Assembly (NCBI RefSeq): GCF_905220565.1
Contig: NC_059417.1
Coordinates: 4,348,369-4,412,368 of the forward strand
Direction of reading: 5' to 3'
Origin: Melitaea cinxia
Lineage: Eukaryota; Arthropoda; Insecta; Lepidoptera; Nymphalidae
DNA: 64,000 nucleotides
Below the pieces are notes generated by a model. The model worked only from the letters and a program-made list of their open reading frames with translations, was not told where the DNA came from and did not search any database. Numbering within the stretch: the first letter of the stretch is position 1; each line of letters starts with the position of its first letter. The translations under genes were made by a program, and so were the position numbers. Shown here piece by piece: positions 11,301-22,872 of the stretch.

Positions 11301-12839
11301 AAACATTAATAAAAAAGATATTCTAATAATGAAAATATTGTTACATCAAAAAACGATTTTATATTCCTTTCATACAAAAATGTTATTGTAATGAACAATC
11401 CATTAGTTATATATGTAAATACCAAATAATATATTCGTAGATAAAGTGTTAAAACCATTCTGATAATATTTCGCCTAAATTGCTCTAAGCGCTCGGGTGT
11501 AATTTTCTTTCGTTATTACTTATTCAACGGAACGATGGTTGAGCGAGAATCGATACTGTTTTCTTAGTGTTTATAATAAACGCCCTTGTCTGATAGTGAC
11601 GGTATTTTGTACTGTTAATCGACATAATCAATTCATAAATATCAAATTTCTCATAAAGTTTTATCCTTTCAGAAGAGGGTTCACAGTATGGTCGGCAAAG
11701 CGCTTGCGATAATTCTCGTCATCTCGTGTTACAGGCGTCTGTAGGCTCAGGTACTATAAAAATATATAGCAGAACTAGGAATTTCCTTTCAGGAATAAAT
11801 ACTTTCTTTTATTAGAGGTTGTTGAAATTTTGTGTTTTGGTCTAGTTCCGATACTTTTTTTTTAATATTAAATGTAACCTAATTTCACATGTAAGGCCAC
11901 CGACCAGAAAACCAGAAAATTTTCGTTTCTTTAGATCTAATCTCAATCTCAACTGTAGTCTTAACTTTATTTTTTACCTTCATTTCTTCTGTCACAAATG
12001 ATGTAGGCTGGGCGTTGATATGTCAGTCGGAACATTGCGTTTTAATATTTTAAAAATGATTGAAATGTAAGTAATCTCCAATGGAATTACTGTTCAATTA
12101 TAATATAATGACAGTTGTTGGTTTGTGGTACCTAATATGGACATTGATATAATGGGCGTGTTTGTATTCAAAAGCATTCCTACTACCATTGAATTATTTA
12201 TAAATTATGTTGTCATGAAATGGTAATGATACAAAACCTATTATATGATAGAATAATCAATGTCTTTATAAAAGATTTAATCTTCTATTTTCAGCAGGAG
12301 TTGAAACGAATCTCAATTAGTAAATCAGTACGAGAACTAGCCTCTGTTTGGCCGGCGTTCCTTTAAATATATCGCATCCTTGTTATTCTAGACATTATAA
12401 CAAATCTTTCTTAGCTGTATTATAGTTGGGTGTAAAGACACAAAAAAACAATATTAATTAAGTAAATTCCCCAAGAAATATTGCGCCCCGCTGCCGTGTG
12501 GTTACTTAATTAACTTGATTTGTGACGTAGATCGATGATAAAGGCGGAAATGAATAAAGTATTACGCGTAAACATGAAAGAACTATAAAATATTTTGAGT
12601 TTATTAGGTTAATAGTACAAATGGACAATATCAGGCAGTTAGTATTGACTAGCGAACTATCAAACACGCGGAGTTAAAATAGAAAGAAAAATATGGATAT
12701 GGGCACCCTTATCACCCGAAATATACTTTAGATACAACCGACTCTCATATCTTGTAAATATACAAAAAAAAACATAAAAATCGGTGGAGCTGTTTTAAAA
12801 TTTAATATCAAATCAAAAATTTTGTTACAATGTTTATAT
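11301..12839. other. AT-rich non-coding DNA
   Basis: Nothing gene-like beyond the short related repeat piece at 11690-11755. Confidence 0.45.
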
Positions 12840-13163
12840 ATTCTTTATATATTCTTTATTGCACTTTAAAAAAAATCATAATTACAAGTTTACAAAAAAT
12901 GTTGGCAAGGGCGAACTTATCTCTGTAAGAGATCTCTACCAGTCTACCCATGGTGGTGAGAGAAGATGTTATCGCGGGACTCATAAGCGCATTTGTGATA
13001 TAAAATACATATATACTTAAATACTTACACAGTTACATGCACATATGCATGCGTACATACCCACATACATATCTACACATATACATACATAAATACATAC
13101 ATACACACATACATACATACACATATACATACATAAATACATACACATATACATACATACACA

Positions 13164-13196
<33 letters not shown>

Positions 13197-13370
13197 TGAG
13201 AGTACAACAATTATGAGAGATTCATAGCTTCGGAGAGAAGATGTTTCCTTAGCCTGTCCTTGAAAGCATAAATTGAAGTGCTGTCTTGGATCACTCTCGG
13301 TAGATGGTTCCAAAGTTTTGCAGCGCGTATTGTGAATGAATCGAGGAGGAAGTTGGTGTTTATACTACAA
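12840..13370 (-). repeat. LINE 3'-end remnant interrupted by an (ACAT)n microsatellite
   Basis: On the minus strand this resembles a LINE 3' region with a GCAATAAAG signal at about 12861 and conserved-looking GAGATCTCTTACAGAGATAA. A similar arrangement (GAGATCACTATCTAGTGATA) recurs at 43320-43780. From about 13003 to 13197 it is replaced by an imperfect tetranucleotide array, (CATA)n/(ACAT)n, whose 98-codon frame (13017-13313) is a microsatellite artefact. Confidence 0.45.
13003..13197. repeat. (ACAT)n microsatellite, imperfect
   Basis: About 195 bp of CATA/ACAT tetranucleotides with TAAATA and CACA interruptions; the purest stretch is at 13160-13190. Confidence 0.9.
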
Positions 13371-14104
13371 ATAATATTTTTTTTATATTTTGGATGTACG
13401 GTTGACTCTCGAGTTGGATAAACATTTTGAGATATAAAAACTAATATTTTAGAGAATATTTTGTCTAAAAACCGCGCTCTATTTTTATATGATAATTTTT
13501 AGTGAACTTAAAATTCAAAATTAGCTTAAGCTCCCAGATTAAAAAAATATTTTATACCCGTCTTTTTCAATAGTAATTACGTAGGTCTTAAAATAACTTT
13601 ATTGCGGATTTAGAAGCTAAATTGAAATATATATTTTTCATGCAGACGGTCGTTGATCTGCTTTTTCAGCAAAATTAGATTGAAACTTTATCATTGTTTT
13701 TCCAAGATTTCATACGTGTTAGGGCTTTATGTACTATTTGTCGCTGCGCAAAATGTATCTACGGTTGTTATGTTATGATCGATAGCATGAAATGCTTTTT
13801 TGTAAAAATAAATAATTATAAGTTAAATTAAACTCTACAACTACTGAACTGATTTTGTAAAAAAAATACTCATTGAAAGTCGTAGCGTAATCAGTATTCA
13901 ATCAGAAATAAATATACACCGCTTTATGCGTTTACGCTGAAGTTTTATTAAGTGGTGACACTTATGTGGTGGCTAATATAATGCGCTATAAAAATATTAG
14001 TCTTTAGCAGATCTAAAAATAATAATTTAAAAGTAATAAAAGTCCGCAACACGATTATATCTATCTCTGGAACTCACTCATTTAACACACGTATGTTTCA
14101 CACG

Positions 14105-14345
14105 TATGTGGCGTATCCACACACTACAAACTTTTTGTTTTATATTCATTATAAACTTATTTTTGATAAATGTCAAGAATTTGAATTTCGAATTCTTCTT
14201 TAAAATTTATGTTTTACAATTTATTAATTCTGTTATATCTTTTGCTAAGTACAAGTTGTTTTTGATTTCTATTATTTTTTAATAAAAACTCGCTGGGGAT
14301 ATCGAACATAATAGTATTACTTGTTCCGTTAAATAGCTAATACAT
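14105..14345 (+). repeat. Dispersed unclassified repeat (pair with 50078-50360)
   Basis: Shares GCGTATCCACA, ATGTCAAGAATTTG, AATTTATGTTTTACAATTTA, TTTAATAAA and CCGTTAAATAGCT in the same order with 50078-50360. No coding frame; family not recognised. Confidence 0.6.
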
Positions 14346-14850
14346 ACGTTGAGCGTGAAACGTTTATCGTGTGATTTATGGACATTGATATTAAACTTGG
14401 TATACGATAATTAATTATTGTAAACAAAATTAACAACATCGCAAGATACTATCATAAAAATTGCCTTAAATAAAATATATTTTGGACACATAATTTTCGA
14501 AATAGGAAGATGAGCATTAACATTGATTACGGCACCACTAGGCGGAAAAAATATTAGACGTCCAACGAAACGGGCATGGATCTGTTAGAGCGTCATAATA
14601 TGATATTTCATAGCACCCTCCTTTTAGAAACTTACATCCCTCAACTCACCCTCTTAAGGATGAAATTATTGATTAATAAAAAGAGAAGTTCCAAACTTCG
14701 AGCTTCAAAATTAAGATACTTTGAAATTTGTATTATTTCTTAGATACCCATTAGGAAAGAAATTTCTTAAAAACCGTCTGTACGATACGCTTTGATTATA
14801 AAAGGTTATATAGCTAGTTATATACGCCAATTTTTATTTATCTTAATTAT

Positions 14851-15358
14851 TGTTCCGTCATCGTACATTTTTCGTGATTTTTACCGTTGTAATCGATGTT
14901 CTGCGTAAGTAGATTTATGCAGCAACAAAACGCAGCCTTGAAAAGCTGTTATGCGCTCACTGCCCGCGAGTTGAGATTTTTTGACAAAAACTTGAGGGTA
15001 GTAGCAACTACGTGTGGCACACATGATCGCACCGCGAACGTACGTCGTGATTCGGAACTCGACCGCCACGCGAGCTTCTATGCGCAAGTGTTATCATCAA
15101 ACTCTAATCGTGATACAATAAAATATTAGCAATTGTTCTAAGACTTTGAAGTGATGTGCAGAATCCAACCAGCTGGTGTGCCCTAACGATAGTGGAAGTC
15201 ATCATCGATTCTCTAAGGTACGTGGGTGCATTGTATTTTGTTGCTGCGTGCCTATTAACGTTCTGAACATCGATTACATCGGCAGATTATTCCTGGTCTG
15301 ACCAAAGTGTAGTAAGAAGCCACCTATCGGTTTTCTTTGTGGAGGTGCGTTTGCTACA
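14851..15358 (+). repeat. 5' LTR of the BEL/Pao element
   Basis: 508 bp, TGTTCCGTCA at the start, TTGCTACA at the end. An AATAAA at 15117-15122 is the likely polyadenylation signal. The ~70-codon frames on both strands are repeated in the other LTR and are not genes. Confidence 0.96.
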
Positions 15359-15364
15359 TTTCTC

Positions 15365-15382
15365 TGGTGCCGAAACCCGGGA
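15365..15382 (+). other. Primer binding site (tRNA-Phe type)
   Basis: TGGTGCCGAAACCCGGGA lies 6 bases after the 5' LTR. Its complement equals the 3' 18 bases (CCA included) of eukaryotic tRNA-Phe as I recall it: acceptor strand TTTCGGCA after TCCCGGG. It would prime minus-strand DNA synthesis. Confidence 0.85.
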
Positions 15383-16311
15383 TGGTTTCCACTAATCTCA
15401 TGTGCTGTACCGTTATACAATAGCTGTGGTATTTCTGGTTAAAATAGGTACTTTGTAAATCGTAATCATTCTATATTTATCGTTGTTGGTTGCAGAGTTA
15501 TCATTTAATCGAAATATACTAATCCAAAGAAACGTTCAGTGTCGGTACTTACGGGCTAACTAGTCAATTTATCGGGATTCATATCGTACAATCATCGTTT
15601 TAGTTTTGTCTTGAATTACTGTAAGATCAAATTAAGCAATCATCAATTTTATCGGTGCTTAATTTACCTATCGGCTTACGTTAATTCTTTTCTAGGCATT
15701 ACTAATTCAAACTATTCATATTTGTACATCATTTCATACGTCATTAAGCGTTAAATATCGTACTATATTTGCAAAGCAGATTGAAATATAGTTTCATAAT
15801 TCACGAAATCGAATTAATATTTTTATTTTTTTTCAATATCGGGTAGTTATATTTTTCCCACCGGTAACTCGCCAACTCATCGTGCCGGTTAGGTGAAACT
15901 ATTTCATTGTTTATCCAACAAAACCGAAAAGTAAATAGGTATTCACTTTTAACAAAATAATACGAAACAATATTAAAACTTCAAAATTCAAACTACGACT
16001 AATTTGTTCACTTATCATATTTAACCATTTAAACGAAATACATTAGAAAATGATCGTATAATTATCATCGTTTATGTTTTTATATTTTATTCAAATACTT
16101 GTCAATCTATCTAGTCTATATATTTAAAAAAAAAAAAAATCGAAGCGCATCTGCATCGATCGTAGGCATCGTAGTTTTTTGTAAACAATATTCCAAGGCA
16201 TTAGGGTGGTAACACACTTGGTGAATAAATATAATTTTTAATTTTTTCTTTTTAATTTTTTTTTTGTTTTTTTTTTTTTAATTTGTATTCGGTAATTAAA
16301 TCTAAATTAAA
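15383..16311 (+). other. BEL/Pao untranslated leader
   Basis: About 930 bases between primer site and Gag start, AT-rich with long A and T runs near 16125 and 16255-16285. It presumably contains packaging signals, but none is recognisable. Confidence 0.7.
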
Positions 16312-19300
16312 ATGTCACTTTTAAGTAGGCGTACGCGAAAGTCAAGTGCTTTGAAAAAATCTAAATCCAAATCTGAAGATTTCGAATATACTGCACAAGA
16401 TTTGCCATCTTTGCGTCGAAAGCGGACACTTGCTATTAAACGTTTAAATAAAGCTTTAGAAATCGGTCAATTAGCAAAGAGTGACCCCTCTCAACGCGAC
16501 TTATTTTTATCTTATCATCATGATATTAAGAACATAACGGCGGCTTTTGAAGACGCACATTTCGGTATTTTAGAGATTTTAGATGATGCTTCTGACTCGG
16601 ATGCTTGTTTACAGGAGCAATTTGATGACACGTATTACGAAATTGATTCTATTTATCGCGGTTTAATTCGAAGTGAAGATGAAAAGCAATCGAAAAGCGT
16701 TTCATCATCGTTAAATGTTCGATTACCGAAAATAACACTTCCTAGTTTTTCTGGTAACATCAAGCAATGGCCGGAGTATTTTGATACTTTTAACGCTTTA
16801 ATTCATAATTCTTCTTCACTTACTGAAACAGAAAAGTTTCACTATCTGGTGTCCTCCCTTAGCGGCGACGCATTATCCGTAGTTAAAGCGTTTCCTTTAA
16901 CTCATGAACATTACACTAGTGCGTACCAAGCCTTATGCGCTCGATATAAAAACAAACGCGATCTTGCTTTTACTTGTTGGCGCGAAATCCTTAATATTGA
17001 ATTTAAGTGTAAGGATGCTAAGGAATTTCGTAAGTCTCTCGACACTTTTGATGAGAACTTAAGTATCTTGAAAACAATTAATTTACCGGTTCAAGACTGG
17101 GATTTCATCATTGTGTATCATATCTTATCAAAACTTAATACAGAAATGCGTCGTAGCTTTGAAGAAAAACATTCCGATATCGAGTTTCCGACTTATAATC
17201 AATTAAAACTATTTTTACAATCTAAGTGTGAGGCTTTAATGCGGGATACACATTTTTTGGAATTACCAAAATCGAATAGTAAGCCTCTTCAAAACAAAAC
17301 TAAACGCCCCAGTGTGTCACACGCCTTAGTTACTGCAAACAATGAATCGTCTACAACTAATAACAACAAACCTTCGTCTTATACTAATCGGTGTTCGTAT
17401 TGTAATCAATTGCATTCTATTTTATCGTGTTCCGAGTTTCTTAAAAAATCGATAGACGAACGTATTAAAACTGCCGAAGAAAAGAAATGGTGTTATAACT
17501 GTTTAAAATCTTCTCATCAATTAAAGAATTGTAATTCTTTATTTTCGTGCCGTACATGTAAACGTAAACATCACAGCTTACTCCATCGTGACAGTACCGA
17601 CAAGACACAACAGAGTGTGAACTCAGCAGCCTTATACTCAAGATCTCCTTCAAGGTCTACCGTGCTGCTTGCAACTGCTATCGTGCAGGTTCAGGATGCT
17701 GATGGAAATATGCAATCTTTTCGAGCGCTTTTCGATACTGGTAGCCAAAGTAACTTTATAACAGAGTCGGCAGTTAGACGTTTGCATTTAGTACCCAATC
17801 GAACTTCGGCAAGTGTTTGCGGACTCGGAGAAGCTTCTGCTCCTATTAGCGGAGACGTCACGTGTTGTGTAGGCACACAAAATAAAATATGTTTCAAATT
17901 AAATATGCACGTAATTCCGAAAATTTGTAGCGATCAACCAATAGCTAAACTAAATTCATGCCGATGGTCTCACATCCAATCATTAGCTTTAGCGGATCCC
18001 AGTTTCGATATTCCCGGACCGGTTGACATATTGTTAGCTGCTGATGTTTTCGCCGAATCGCTGTTAGGTCAGCAAATCAAGGGTAGTCAAAATCAACCTA
18101 CCGCTTTTAAATCGTTATTCGGTTGGCTTCTCCTTGGGAAAACGTATTTAAATTCTAGTGCGGTGTTACTCACATCTTCTTTATCGTCCAATATCGATAC
18201 CGAGTTAAACTCATTAGTGCATCGATTCTGGGAATTAGACGACGTACCGAAAGCGACTTCATTGACACCAGAAGAACAGCTTTGTGAGCAAAAATTTGTA
18301 GCAGAGCACTATCGTGATACTTCTGGTAGATATGTTGTCAAATATCCGTTTAAAGATAATTCTGAACCTATCTTTATCGGCTCTCGCGAAGTGGCACTTC
18401 GACGGTTTTATGCGATTGAAAAAAGACTATCAACAGATCATGAATTATCCTCTCAATACTGCGAATTCATGGCTGACTATATCGAGTCTAATCACATGTC
18501 ACTTGTGCCACTTGATCAAATGGGCACAGGTAAATATTACATCCCACATCATTGTGTTTTACGTCCTGACTCGACTACGACTCGTCTTCGAGTTGTGTTT
18601 GACGCGTCTGCAAAGGATCGTAACTCTAAATCTTTCAACGATTCTCAATTAATCGGTCCGAAGTTGCAACCTGACATTTTCAAAATTCTTTTACATTTTC
18701 GGGAACATCAAATCGTAATCATGGCGGATGTCCGCCAAATGTATCGGCAGATTCTGATTTCGCCTGAACACCGCGAGTATCAACGTATTCTCTGGAGATC
18801 GTCGCCTCGCGATGATATTCGAGAGTATCGTTTAAATACGGTTACTTATGGTGTAGCCTCATCTCCTTATCTCGCTTGCCGTACGTTGCGACAGCTTGCT
18901 GACGACGAGGGGGATGTATTTCCACTGGCGAAACAGATCATACTCTCAAATGTGTACATCGATGATGTTGTGTGCGGCTTTGACGATTTTAACGTTGCTC
19001 AGGAAGCAAAGACGCAACTTATCAAACTTTTTAACTTAGGACATTTTCAACTTCGTAAGTGGGTTAGTAATGATCCAAAGCTTTTATCTGACTTACCCAT
19101 TGAACATCACTTACAAGGTTCAATATCGCTTGACCACTCGGAACCCTCACCTCTAAAGGTCCTCGGTCTTCAATGGGACCCTTTATCGGATTCATTTCTC
19201 TTTTCGGTACAACCCACACATCAAACTTGTACTAAACGTTCAATCCTAAGCGAACTTGCGCGAATTTTTGATCCTTTAGGCTTTCTTTCACCAATCACAA

Positions 19301-21516
19301 TCCAAGCTAAGTGCTTGATCCAAAAACTTTGGATTCTCGGTGTGAATTGGGATGAAACGCCACCCATCGAAGTTGTCCATTCTTGGGCTTCTTATACGGA
19401 TCAACTTCCGAAGCTAGCTCAACTTCGTATACCGCGCAAACTTACCTGCTCGAAGTCCACATCATACGAATTGCACGGATTTTGCGACAGTTCTGAAGTC
19501 GCGTATGGTGCTGTGATATATTTACGTGCCACAGATGAAGCTGGAAACATTCAGGTCTTCTTTGTCTGTTCCAAAGCTCGAGTCGTTCCATTGAAGCGAA
19601 TTCCACTCCCGAGACTAGAGCTTTGTGCTGCAGTCCTGCTGGCTGATTTATATAAGTATGTTCATGATACGTGCCTTGCGCACATTTCAATCGATTCTGT
19701 CTTCTTGTGGTCAGATGCTACTATCATTTTGTCCTGGCTACGCTCTCACTCGTCACGCTGGACTACTTTTGTAGCAAACCGCGTGAGTCATATCCAGGAA
19801 ATCACTCCACCAGAATGCTGGCACCACGTTTCCTCCAAGGACAATCCAGCTGATATTTGCTCTCGCGGACTTTTCCCCAGTGAAATTCTGAATAATTCCT
19901 TATGGTGGGCGGGACCAGATTGGCTTGCAAAGGAAAAGGATTCATGGCCGTTGCATGTTGTAACTGTAACTCAGGAAGATGAAGAGATTATCCAAGCTGA
20001 GGCTCGCAAATCAGTAGCATTGTTGAGCGGACAAGGAGCTAATAACGACAATTCTCATTTTTTAACCTCTTTGACGCATCGTTTTTCATCGTTAAAAAAA
20101 CTTTTAAACGTTTTATCATATGTTTATCGTTTTATTAATTCAATTCGAAAGCGCTGTAACTCAAATAAAAATATTTTCATAAATAACATTGAACGTCATA
20201 ACGCCTTGATGCAATTAGTAACACATACCCAAAGTCAAGAATTTTCAAATGAAATTTTAAGCTTACAAATTAAAAAACCTGTCATCAAACAGTTTCGTAA
20301 ACTCAACCCATTCATCGACGATTTCGGAGTCCTCAGGGTGGGTGGCAGACTTTCTCGCTCGGGGCTGGAATACGAACACAAACATCCAGCGCTCTTACCT
20401 TCTGATCATCCACTAACGTATTTAATTATCGATCACATACATCGTAGTTACTGCCACCCTGGTGTAAACACAACAATTTTCCTGCTATTGCGGCAGTTTT
20501 GGGTAGTGTCAGCGAAACGTGCAGTGCGTCGCGTTCTTTCAAAATGTATAAAGTGCTATCGACTGCACCCTCAACCGTTACAACCGTTTATGAGCGATTT
20601 GCCTGCATATCGTGTAAATCAGGTGAAGCCTTTCTCTGTCGTGGGCGTGGATTTTGGCGGACCTTTTCGCATAAAACTTGGTCCACATCGTGGCGCTAAA
20701 ATTGACAAGGCGTACCTCTGTGTGTTCGTTTGTCTCGCGACAAAGGTGGTTCATCTAGAGGTCGTTTCTACACTATCAACAGACGGTTTTATCGCTACTC
20801 TTCGGCGTTTTGTGGCGCGTCGTGGTCGCTGCACGACTATTCATGCGGATTGTGGTACCAATTTTGTTGGTGCCCGGAATCAACTATCTTCCCTTATGGA
20901 AAATGCTCCACATGCGGAGCGAATTGAATTCAAATTCAATCCTCCATCGGCTCCCCACTTCGGCGGAGTGTGGGAGATTCAAATTAAAGCGGCCAAAACT
21001 CATTTATACCGGGTTGTTGGTGATCAAGTGTTAACTTTTGAAGAGCTAACAACGCTCTTCGCTCAAATAGAAGCTGTTTTGAATTCGAGACCGCTTTGCC
21101 CCGTAAGTGCTGACCCTAACGATTTATCAGCACTAACTCCAGGTCACTTCCTGACCTTAGAACCGTTAACTGCAGTCCCCGATGAGGATCTATCTTCAAT
21201 TAACGTTAATCGGCTTCATCGGTGGCAGCTGTTACAATCCTTTCACCAAAACTTTTGGTCCAGATGGAAAAATGAATATCTGAATTCTTTAACGCAACGC
21301 GCCAAATGGACCAAAAATTCGAAACCTCTAGCTGTAGGATCGATGGTCATTATCAAAGATGACAACCGCACTCCGTTACACTGGACCCTTGGTAGGGTAC
21401 AGCAGCTTCTTGCTGGAGCTGACGGAGTCATTCGAATTGCAATGGTTAAAACTGCAACCAATAATGTAATCCAACGGCCTTTGGTTAAGTTGTGCCCTCT
21501 GCCATTGGAGGACTAG
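16312..21516 (+). CDS. BEL/Pao Gag-Pol polyprotein
   Basis: 1734 residues in one uninterrupted frame. Gag: a Pao-type capsid region (DUF1759-like, from about residue 140 with LPSFSGNIKQWPEYF), then Cys/His knuckles, the clearest being CYNC...H...C near 393 followed by CRTC...H. Protease: aspartic motif FDTGS at 474-478. Reverse transcriptase: MADVR near 804 and the catalytic box YIDD at 882-885. RNase H: acidic residues in FCDSSEVAYG (about 1058), LELCAA (about 1102) and WSDA (about 1133). Integrase: HHCC zinc motif from about 1377, then catalytic Asp 1447 (VDFGG), Asp 1513 (HADCGTNF) and Glu 1555 (GGVWE). A DUF5641-like domain ends the protein. All catalytic residues are present. It copies RNA to DNA and integrates it. 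Start chosen at the first ATG of the frame (AAAATGTC context). Gag and Pol share a frame, as in most BEL elements. Confidence 0.96.
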   Translation: MSLLSRRTRKSSALKKSKSKSEDFEYTAQDLPSLRRKRTLAIKRLNKALEIGQLAKSDPSQRDLFLSYHHDIKNITAAFEDAHFGILEILDDASDSDACLQEQFDDTYYEIDSIYRGLIRSEDEKQSKSVSSSLNVRLPKITLPSFSGNIKQWPEYFDTFNALIHNSSSLTETEKFHYLVSSLSGDALSVVKAFPLTHEHYTSAYQALCARYKNKRDLAFTCWREILNIEFKCKDAKEFRKSLDTFDENLSILKTINLPVQDWDFIIVYHILSKLNTEMRRSFEEKHSDIEFPTYNQLKLFLQSKCEALMRDTHFLELPKSNSKPLQNKTKRPSVSHALVTANNESSTTNNNKPSSYTNRCSYCNQLHSILSCSEFLKKSIDERIKTAEEKKWCYNCLKSSHQLKNCNSLFSCRTCKRKHHSLLHRDSTDKTQQSVNSAALYSRSPSRSTVLLATAIVQVQDADGNMQSFRALFDTGSQSNFITESAVRRLHLVPNRTSASVCGLGEASAPISGDVTCCVGTQNKICFKLNMHVIPKICSDQPIAKLNSCRWSHIQSLALADPSFDIPGPVDILLAADVFAESLLGQQIKGSQNQPTAFKSLFGWLLLGKTYLNSSAVLLTSSLSSNIDTELNSLVHRFWELDDVPKATSLTPEEQLCEQKFVAEHYRDTSGRYVVKYPFKDNSEPIFIGSREVALRRFYAIEKRLSTDHELSSQYCEFMADYIESNHMSLVPLDQMGTGKYYIPHHCVLRPDSTTTRLRVVFDASAKDRNSKSFNDSQLIGPKLQPDIFKILLHFREHQIVIMADVRQMYRQILISPEHREYQRILWRSSPRDDIREYRLNTVTYGVASSPYLACRTLRQLADDEGDVFPLAKQIILSNVYIDDVVCGFDDFNVAQEAKTQLIKLFNLGHFQLRKWVSNDPKLLSDLPIEHHLQGSISLDHSEPSPLKVLGLQWDPLSDSFLFSVQPTHQTCTKRSILSELARIFDPLGFLSPITIQAKCLIQKLWILGVNWDETPPIEVVHSWASYTDQLPKLAQLRIPRKLTCSKSTSYELHGFCDSSEVAYGAVIYLRATDEAGNIQVFFVCSKARVVPLKRIPLPRLELCAAVLLADLYKYVHDTCLAHISIDSVFLWSDATIILSWLRSHSSRWTTFVANRVSHIQEITPPECWHHVSSKDNPADICSRGLFPSEILNNSLWWAGPDWLAKEKDSWPLHVVTVTQEDEEIIQAEARKSVALLSGQGANNDNSHFLTSLTHRFSSLKKLLNVLSYVYRFINSIRKRCNSNKNIFINNIERHNALMQLVTHTQSQEFSNEILSLQIKKPVIKQFRKLNPFIDDFGVLRVGGRLSRSGLEYEHKHPALLPSDHPLTYLIIDHIHRSYCHPGVNTTIFLLLRQFWVVSAKRAVRRVLSKCIKCYRLHPQPLQPFMSDLPAYRVNQVKPFSVVGVDFGGPFRIKLGPHRGAKIDKAYLCVFVCLATKVVHLEVVSTLSTDGFIATLRRFVARRGRCTTIHADCGTNFVGARNQLSSLMENAPHAERIEFKFNPPSAPHFGGVWEIQIKAAKTHLYRVVGDQVLTFEELTTLFAQIEAVLNSRPLCPVSADPNDLSALTPGHFLTLEPLTAVPDEDLSSINVNRLHRWQLLQSFHQNFWSRWKNEYLNSLTQRAKWTKNSKPLAVGSMVIIKDDNRTPLHWTLGRVQQLLAGADGVIRIAMVKTATNNVIQRPLVKLCPLPLED

Positions 21517-21659
21517 CTTCCATTGGATCTTGTGTTTTTTAGTTTTAACTGTATAGCTTTAATCCTTTTTTCTTTTTTTTTTCTTATAACTATTAGTATC
21601 GCACCGTTTATCATATTTTTTTTTTTTTTTGTTTTACCTGAAAATACCATAGCTATTTT

Positions 21660-21670
21660 GGTGGGCGGGA
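21660..21670 (+). other. Polypurine tract of the BEL/Pao element
   Basis: GGTGGGCGGGA directly abuts the 3' LTR. It is purine-rich with one T and one C, and is the expected plus-strand primer site. Confidence 0.7.
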
Positions 21671-22178
21671 TGTTCCGTCATCGTACATTTTTCGTGATTT
21701 TTACCGTTGTAATCGATGTTCTGCGTAAGTAGATTTATGCAGCAACAAAACGCAGCCTTGAAAAGCTGTTATGCGCTCACTGCCCGCGAGTTGAGATTTT
21801 TTGACAAAAACTTGAGGGTAGTAGCAACTAGGTGTGGCACACATGATCGCACCGCGAACGTACGTCGTGATTCGGAACTCGACCGCCACGCGAGCTTCTA
21901 TGCGCAAGTGTTATCATCAAACTCTAATCGTGATACAATAAAATATTAGCAATTGTTCTAAGACTTTGAAGTGATGTGCAGAATCCAACCAGCTGGTGTG
22001 CCCTAACGATAGTGGAAGTCATCATCGATTCTCTAAGGTACGTGGGTGCATTGTATTTTGTTGCTGCGTGCCTATTAACGTTCTGAACATCGATTACATC
22101 GGCAGATTATTCCTGGTCTGACCAAAGTGTAGTAAGAAGCCACCTATCGGTTTTCTTTGTGGAGGTGCGTTTGCTACA
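21671..22178 (+). repeat. 3' LTR of the BEL/Pao element
   Basis: 508 bp. Identical to the 5' LTR apart from G at 21831 (C at 15011). Polyadenylation signal at 21937-21942. Confidence 0.96.
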
Positions 22179-22523
22179 ATTATATATCATTATATTTATT
22201 TTATTATATATATTATACCCATTATATTATATTTTATTACATATAATTTTATTATTTATTTATTATAATCATGTCATGATCGTGAGTCTTATTATTTAAT
22301 CGAGATTAGTGCGTCAAAAAATAAACAAAAACTTTCACATATTTTTTTATTCTGAGCTTGACGTATTTTAATATCAATATGATGAACACATGAGATGTCG
22401 TAAAATTTGTCTTAGGTGTAGGCGTGATGTAGCATAATATTTTATAAATATTTTGCGTACTAGAGTTTTTTAAATTTTTAATGTTGCGTCAGAATTTTTT
22501 AGCGTACATATGTATTATATGTA

Positions 22524-22872
22524 CGCGACGACGCGTTGGCGCAACGGTCACAGCACTGGTTTGTGGCTGTTGCGAAGGCGATTGCGGTTTCAATTCCCGC
22601 AGATTTTAAACATTTGTATTGGCCATACATACGTTTGCCGTAGTGTGGGTGTTTGGGCAGTCCTTGTGGGTTTCCCCACCGTGTCACGGGGAGTACGTTA
22701 AGTCGTCGATCCCGGTTGTTATCATGTACACCTAATAGCAATCGTTACTCATAGTAGGGAATATATCCGCCAACTAGCACTGAAGCAGCGTGATGGATTA
22801 AGCTCTGGTCCTTCTCCTACATGGGGAAAGAGGCCTATGCCCAGCAGCGGGACATTACAGGCTGAAGCGTGG
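22524..22872 (+). mobile_element. Full-length tRNA-derived SINE
   Basis: 349 bp flanked by a perfect 14-bp target duplication, ATGTATTATATGTA, at 22510-22523 and 22873-22886. The head has a pol III A-box-like TGGCGCAACGG and a B-box-like GGTTTCAATTCC. The body carries GCAGTCCTTGTGGG and CACGTTAAG blocks and the 3' end CAGGCTGAAGCG. Resembles Metulj-type butterfly SINEs; the name is not verified. Best reference copy in the window. Non-coding; moved in trans by a LINE. Confidence 0.92.

Larger units (their letters stand above)
14851..22178 (+). mobile_element. Complete BEL/Pao LTR retrotransposon
   Basis: 7328 bp: two 508-bp LTRs (14851-15358 and 21671-22178), a tRNA-Phe-type primer site, a single Gag-Pol frame and a purine-rich tract before the 3' LTR. 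ATTAT at 14846-14850 and 22179-22183 is the 5-bp target duplication; BEL/Pao integrases typically make 4-6 bp. The LTRs start TG and end CA. They differ at one base I can find (C at 15011, G at 21831), so the insertion is young. The frame has no stop or shift, so the copy may be functional. No env gene is present, and the 3' flank of Gag-Pol (21517-21670) is only T-rich non-coding DNA. Confidence 0.97.

Noticed and set aside
13017..13313. 98-codon minus-strand frame rich in Cys, Met and Tyr
   Set aside because: It is the translation of the (ACAT)n microsatellite; the repeating CMYVCMYV pattern has no coding meaning.
14881..15129. Frames of 68 and 77 codons on both strands, repeated at 21701-21949
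   Set aside because: They lie in the two LTRs and are duplicated with them; no domain or start context.
22499..22741. Possible tRNA gene at the SINE head
   Set aside because: A and B boxes exist, but the acceptor and anticodon stems do not close and the sequence continues as a dispersed SINE with a target duplication.
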